Shown here: in pieces, positions 60,077 through 64,000 of the stretch
Numbering within the stretch: position 1 is the stretch's first letter
Layout: every line of letters starts with the position of its first letter
Position numbers and translations under genes: made by a program
The notes under the pieces: model-generated
Told to the model about the DNA's origin: nothing
The model's input: the letters and a program-made list of their open reading frames with translations, nothing else
Database searches by the model: none
DNA from: CBDEGU01 sp965238045
GTDB lineage: Bacteria; Acidobacteriota; Terriglobia; Bryobacterales; UBA6623
Assembly (NCBI GenBank): GCA_965238045.1
Contig: CBDEGU010000012.1
Span: 682,001 to 746,000, forward strand
DNA length: 64,000 bases
Reading direction: 5' to 3'

Positions 60077-61596
60077 ATGGTCGGCAGAGTTGGTGGATTT
60101 CTGATTGCGGTGGCTTTGGCGGGGTCGGCGGCAGGGCCGGCGCTGGCGGCTGATCTGTTCGAGGGGGTGCGGGGGAAGATTCGCGCGGGGCTGAGCGAAC
60201 ATGGCGTTCCCTCAATGTCGATTGCCGTCGCGCGGGATGGAAAAATCATCTGGGAGGAAGCGTTTGGCTTCGCCGACGTGGAACGGCGAGTCAAGGCCAC
60301 GCCGCGTACGATGTACTCGCTGGCGTCGATTTCGAAACCCTTTACCGCGACGGGGTTGATGATCCTGGTCGAGCGCGGGCTGGTGGACCTGGACCGTCCG
60401 CTCAACGACTATCTGGGCAAAGCAAAGATTCAGGGCCTGGCGGGCGATGCCTCGGCGGCGACCCCGCGCCGGGTTGGGTCGCATACTTCGGGATTGCCGC
60501 TGCACTATCAGTTCTACATGGCGGATGAATCCTATCCGCTGCCGTCGATGGAAGAGGCGATTCGGCGCTATGGGATCTTGGTGGCCAAACCCGGAGAGCG
60601 CTACCAGTATTCCAACATCGGCTTCGGCATCTTGGGCTATGCGATCGGGCGCGTTTCGGGCAAGTCGTATGAGCAGTTCATGCGCGAGGAAGTGTTCGAG
60701 CCGCTGGGGCTCGAAGACACCGAAATACCTTCGGCCACTCCGGCGCGCCCTTGGGCCGTGCGCTATTGGGATGAGAATAGGGCGCTGCCATTCTATGATT
60801 TCGACCATCGCGGCGCCTCGGCTGTGTTTGCCTCCGCGCACGATTTGGCGCGCTTTGGAATGCTCCACGTCAAAACGCCGATGAGAGGGACCAGAAACGG
60901 ATTCTCTCCAGCGAGTCGATCGATGAGATGCAGCGGGCGGTTACCGGGCCAGACGCCAGGCAGCAATACGGTCTCGGATGGATGCTCTATCCCGACCTGG
61001 GCGGGTTGCGGGTGGTTCACCATGGAGGATCGATGGGAGGCGTGCGGACGCAGCTCTCGCTGGTTCCCGAAAAAAAGACCGTGGTCGTGGTGCTGGCAAA
61101 CAGACATTCGCAGTTCGTGGATGAGATCCGGGACGAAATCCTGTCGGTGATGTTTCCTGATTTCCGGAAGCGGCGGGCGGCGCAACGCCGGGAGAAGACA
61201 ACGGCGGGAAGTTGCCAGGATATTGACGATGGCTCTGTTGCGGCGAAGTTTGCAGGCGAATGGGCAGGGCATGTGACGACCTACAAAGGCCGGCTTCCCA
61301 TCAAGGTGGGCATAGGAAGCGAGGGCGGCGTTTCGGTCGAACTCAACGGCGGGGTGCGAACAAACGCTCGGAGCGTGAAGCTGTGCGGTGAGGAGCTTGC
61401 AGGGGTGTTCGATGGCGATATTGGCACCGCGGACACCAACCGCCGAAAATATGAACTGCGATTCTTGCTCCAGCATCAAGGCACGACCTTGATGGGCCCG
61501 CTCAGCGCCGTTTCGCTACCTCAGAGTGGGTCTCAGGGGGCTAAACTTGGCAATGCGCTTACATCGTGGCTAGAACTGGAAGCGGTCGATCGGTAG
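60077..61596 (+). pseudogene. Serine hydrolase (beta-lactamase-related), single-base frameshift
   Basis: Signal peptide MVGRVGGFLIAVALAGSAAG. The first frame carries YSLASISKPFTATG (SxxK, catalytic Ser/Lys), RYQYSNIGFGILGYAIG (YxN) and runs to HVKTP at 60880. Continuity then moves to the next frame: ERDQKRILSSESIDEMQRAV, VVHHGGSMGGVRTQLSLVPE (HxG box) and a C-terminal lipocalin-like domain to 61596. A missing base (probably G between 60880 and 60881) explains the shift. All catalytic motifs survive, so a sequencing error or very recent mutation is likely. Confidence 0.85.
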
Positions 61597-61721
61597 GGGG
61601 GGGCGCGGAGGCGGGCCGCGAAGCGGCATGGTGTAGCGAAAAAACGGCAGCGCACTGGAGTTGAATGTGGCTCAGGCGCTGGGGCCCGTGCGTGCTACCC
61701 TAGAGACGGCGCTGTTTACCT

Positions 61722-62258
61722 GTGAAAACTTTTCGGTATCTGGCACGTGTTGTGGGCAGGCGGGACCGCCGTTTGATGGAGATTGTGGGCCGCTGGTCAC
61801 CTCCAGGATGGGCGCGCGTGTGGATATGCTCGGCGAGCCGCGCGGGTGACGGATGGTTGTGGGCGGCGCTGGCCATTCCGATCTTGTGGCTGGGGGATAG
61901 CCGCCGCTACGACGCGATCGCGGTGCTGGCCCTATCGTCGGCGTCCGGGATCTGCTGCTTCCTCGGGCTCAAGCGGCTGATCTCTCGGCCGCGTCCCTGT
62001 ACGATTGCTCCGGTTGGCTGGTTGCAGCTAGAGCCACCGGACCGCTTTTCCTTCCCCTCGGGCCATTCGATCACCGCATTTGCGATCACGGTTCCGTTGT
62101 CGATGTTTTACCCCGCGTTCTGGACGGGCCTGATGTTCTGCGCGGTCAGCGTGGCGTTCTCGCGCATCGCGCTGGGGCTGCACTTCATGAGCGATGTGGT
62201 GATTGGCGCCTGCATGGGCGCGGGCATCGGCTACACCGCCTACACGCTGTTCGTCTAA
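61722..62258 (+). CDS. PAP2-family membrane phosphatase
   Basis: 178 residues from GTG 61722 (ATG 61776 is an alternative). PAP2 motifs in order: KRLISRPRP, PSGHSITAFAITVPL and SRIALGLHFMSDVVIG, with catalytic Arg, His and His-Asp present; four to five TM helices. Probably dephosphorylates undecaprenyl pyrophosphate or another lipid phosphate at the periplasmic face. 62259-62470 holds no gene. Confidence 0.88.
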   Translation: MKTFRYLARVVGRRDRRLMEIVGRWSPPGWARVWICSASRAGDGWLWAALAIPILWLGDSRRYDAIAVLALSSASGICCFLGLKRLISRPRPCTIAPVGWLQLEPPDRFSFPSGHSITAFAITVPLSMFYPAFWTGLMFCAVSVAFSRIALGLHFMSDVVIGACMGAGIGYTAYTLFV

Positions 62259-62470
62259 CCCGCATTTCTCACCACCTGACGACCGAAGCACGCGATAGGC
62301 CCGCCAAACCTTCGTTGCGCTTGCTCGCCGTGCTCAACGCAGGGTCAAGTACGCCTGCGCTCGTCAAGCGGCGCGCGCCTCGTACTGACGGGCCTCTCAC
62401 GCACTTCGCCCCTCCACTTCATCGGGCCACGTGGTGAGAAAAGCGGGCTGAGGCCGGCCCGCGGCGGCTC

Positions 62471-63619
62471 TCAAGCAAGCACCTCTTGCAAGGCCCGGTC
62501 GAGTTGGGACAAGTCTTCCTCGTTGTTGAAGAAATGTGGCGAGATGCGAAGATGGCCCTTGCGCGCGGCGACGCAAACACGCCGCTTGTGCAGGCGGGCG
62601 GCCAGGGCGGAAGCGTCGTGATTGCGAAAGCGCGCGGCGATGATGGGTGAATCGTAGAAGGGATGGCGGTCCGAGAGCAGTTCGGCGCCCCTCGACCGCA
62701 AGACATCGCGTGTTTGGCGGGTGATATCGAGTACGCGGCTTTCGACGGCATCGGCGCCAAGCTGGAGCCACCATTCGAGGACAGCCCCGAGGGCGCAGAG
62801 CCCCACGAAATTCTGCATGCCGCCTTCATACTTCATGGCTTCTTCGGGCAGTTCGGGCGCGCCGTGATGCAGGTGGTCTACCTCGCGCCAGTCGCGATGG
62901 CTGCGCCAACTGTAGACGCTGGGCTCGAGCCATTCGCGCACCCGCGAGCTGACATAGGCGAATCCTGATCCGGTGGGAGAGCAGAGCCACTTGTAGGCAT
63001 GTACGGCCATGATGCCGATGCCGGCCGCTTCCGCGTTGATCTTGAGAGCTCCAACGCTCTGCGTTCCATCCACGTAGAAGAGAATGCCCCGTGCACGGAG
63101 CGCTTGGCCGATGGTTTCGAGCGGCGGCCGCAGACCGGTCGAGTAATTCACCGTGCTCATGACGACCAGGCGGGTTTTCTCAGTCACGCAGGCCAGAAAG
63201 TCATCGATCGAAAACAAGCCGTCGCGGGCAGAGAAGGTGGTGAAGCTGACACCCCTTTCTTCGAGCGCGCTGCCGAAGTAGAGGTTGTTGGGGAATTCGC
63301 CGGCAAAAGTCAGAATGTGGTCGCCGGGCTTCCAGTCGATGCCGTGGAGCAGCCATGAGAGGGCAGTGCCGGCGTTGGGAATGAACACAATATCGGCGGC
63401 CCGCGCCGAGACGAGCTGGGCGGCAGCCTCGCGGTAGCGGTCGAGGTGGTCATACCAGCGAAGGAAATCGAAGCAAGCGTTCGTATCGCGATCGTGGAAG
63501 TGGCCGAGGGCGGCCTCGACCCCGCGCCGGGGCAGGGGACCGAAGCTGGCGGTGTTGAGATACGTCCATTGGTCGAGCATTGGAAACTCGCCGCGAATCT
63601 GTTGCCAATTGTTGCCCAT
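62471..63619 (-). CDS. Class V aminotransferase (PLP fold type I), cytosolic
   Basis: 382 residues from ATG 63619, chosen because MGNNWQQIRGEFPMLDQWTY aligns with the family start, while the upstream extension is low quality. FIPNAGTALSWLLHGIDWKP, YVDGTQSVGALKINAEAAGI (Asp and Gln/His around PLP) and MAVHAYKWLCSPTGSGFAYV with the PLP lysine. No signal peptide, in contrast to the Tat-exported relative at 6023. Reaction unknown; isopenicillin-N-epimerase-like or cysteine-desulfurase-like. Confidence 0.87.
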   Translation of the reverse strand: MGNNWQQIRGEFPMLDQWTYLNTASFGPLPRRGVEAALGHFHDRDTNACFDFLRWYDHLDRYREAAAQLVSARAADIVFIPNAGTALSWLLHGIDWKPGDHILTFAGEFPNNLYFGSALEERGVSFTTFSARDGLFSIDDFLACVTEKTRLVVMSTVNYSTGLRPPLETIGQALRARGILFYVDGTQSVGALKINAEAAGIGIMAVHAYKWLCSPTGSGFAYVSSRVREWLEPSVYSWRSHRDWREVDHLHHGAPELPEEAMKYEGGMQNFVGLCALGAVLEWWLQLGADAVESRVLDITRQTRDVLRSRGAELLSDRHPFYDSPIIAARFRNHDASALAARLHKRRVCVAARKGHLRISPHFFNNEEDLSQLDRALQEVLA

Positions 63620-63916
63620 CGTCCTAGCGTATCTAGTTGTACGCTTCGCGGCAGGGTCCGCGCCCGAGGGATGGGGGCGATCCGGGCTGGGAGGGGGGAG
63701 GGATTCCGGGAAGCCGTGAAAAAATGCTGGGACAGCCAGCCGCGCATCACCTAAGCCCTTGCGCATCAGAGAGCGTTTCGCCAGCGCTTGTGACAGTGCC
63801 GATTTCTTCATAGCTTCCGGCACGGCATCGCGGGCGGTGGCGAACTAGTGTAGACTTCAGGCAGTCAAGTGAGGGCGTGTATCCAAGCGCGGGTTCGCCG
63901 CGAGGAGAATATATTC

Positions 63917-64000
63917 TTGGCGGAATGCTTCGACTTGCCAGTTTTGGTTCGCGGCGCATCGGTGGATGAAGCCGTTGGCAGACTGCAGGCGGAAATCCGC
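63917..64000 (+). CDS. Start of an unidentified gene (partial)
   Basis: TTG 63917 with GAGGAG 9 bp upstream opens a frame running off the window: AECFDLPVLVRGASVDEAVG then RLQAEIR. Too short to identify. 63620-63916 contains no clear gene. Confidence 0.35.
   Translation, partial: MAECFDLPVLVRGASVDEAVGRLQAEIR

Overview
The window reads as a GC-rich chromosome of an Acidobacteriota-type bacterium (Solibacter/Bryobacter-like is my best guess, by inference). The grounds are a large paralogous family of Ser/Thr kinases with C-terminal TolB-like propellers (here only as fragments), a HEAT-repeat/c-type cytochrome protein, DUF3857 proteins, Tat-exported TIM-barrel and class V aminotransferase proteins, a DinB protein, a CadC-like regulator fragment and PilZ proteins. 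No rRNA, CRISPR array or ribosomal operon was seen. One complete tRNA gene is present, tRNA-Leu(GAG) at 52.6 kb.

Layout. 1-4.5 kb: a tight operon of a heme-binding HEAT protein and three ceramidase-like exported hydrolases, the third cut by a mini-IS. 4.5-9.7 kb: IS debris, a Tat-type class V aminotransferase, a complete IS256 element with target duplication, then IS5/IS6/peroxiredoxin scraps. 9.7-13.7 kb: small hypothetical and membrane genes among dispersed repeats and palindromes. 13.7-20.1 kb: IS91-like copy 1, IS630 and IS6 remnants, and a GntR gene split by an IS481-like element. 20.3-28 kb: a membrane protein gene carrying an in-frame IS256 scar, an M28 peptidase, fragments of DinB and kinase/TolB genes, a peroxiredoxin, a vestigial attachment site next to a tRNA-His fragment, a truncated SRAP gene and an esterase. 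28-34 kb: a CadC-like fragment, IS1380, an M2-peptidase tail, PilZ and IS91-like copy 2. 34-48 kb: SDR, TIM-barrel protein, two DUF3857 proteins, PilZ, a conserved protein plus peroxiredoxin pair and a cyclase/TolB/TPR gene cut by IS630; most of these lie just behind the same kinase-type promoter and 5' kinase codons. 48.5-52.7 kb: a compact integrative element (two HTH genes, a replication-initiator-like gene with a possible embedded origin, excisionase, integrase) beside tRNA-Leu. 53-64 kb: a frameshifted ankyrin lipoprotein gene, a secreted-protein gene split by IS1182, a methyltransferase, a frameshifted serine hydrolase, a PAP2 phosphatase and a second class V aminotransferase.

Two themes run through the window. 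First, at least seven complete or partial IS elements, two near-identical IS91-like copies and many short remnants have broken genes, and in several cases (GntR, the secreted protein, the DUF3857 start codon) the original gene can be rebuilt exactly from the target duplication. Second, a conserved promoter (-35 TTACCA-like, 17-19 bp, -10 TACAAT or TAGAAT) followed by the first 9-40 codons of a Ser/Thr kinase gene recurs at eight loci in front of unrelated genes, twice fused in frame to the next protein. This dispersed leader is the most unusual feature of the window. All family names come from motif recognition by eye; no database search was run.
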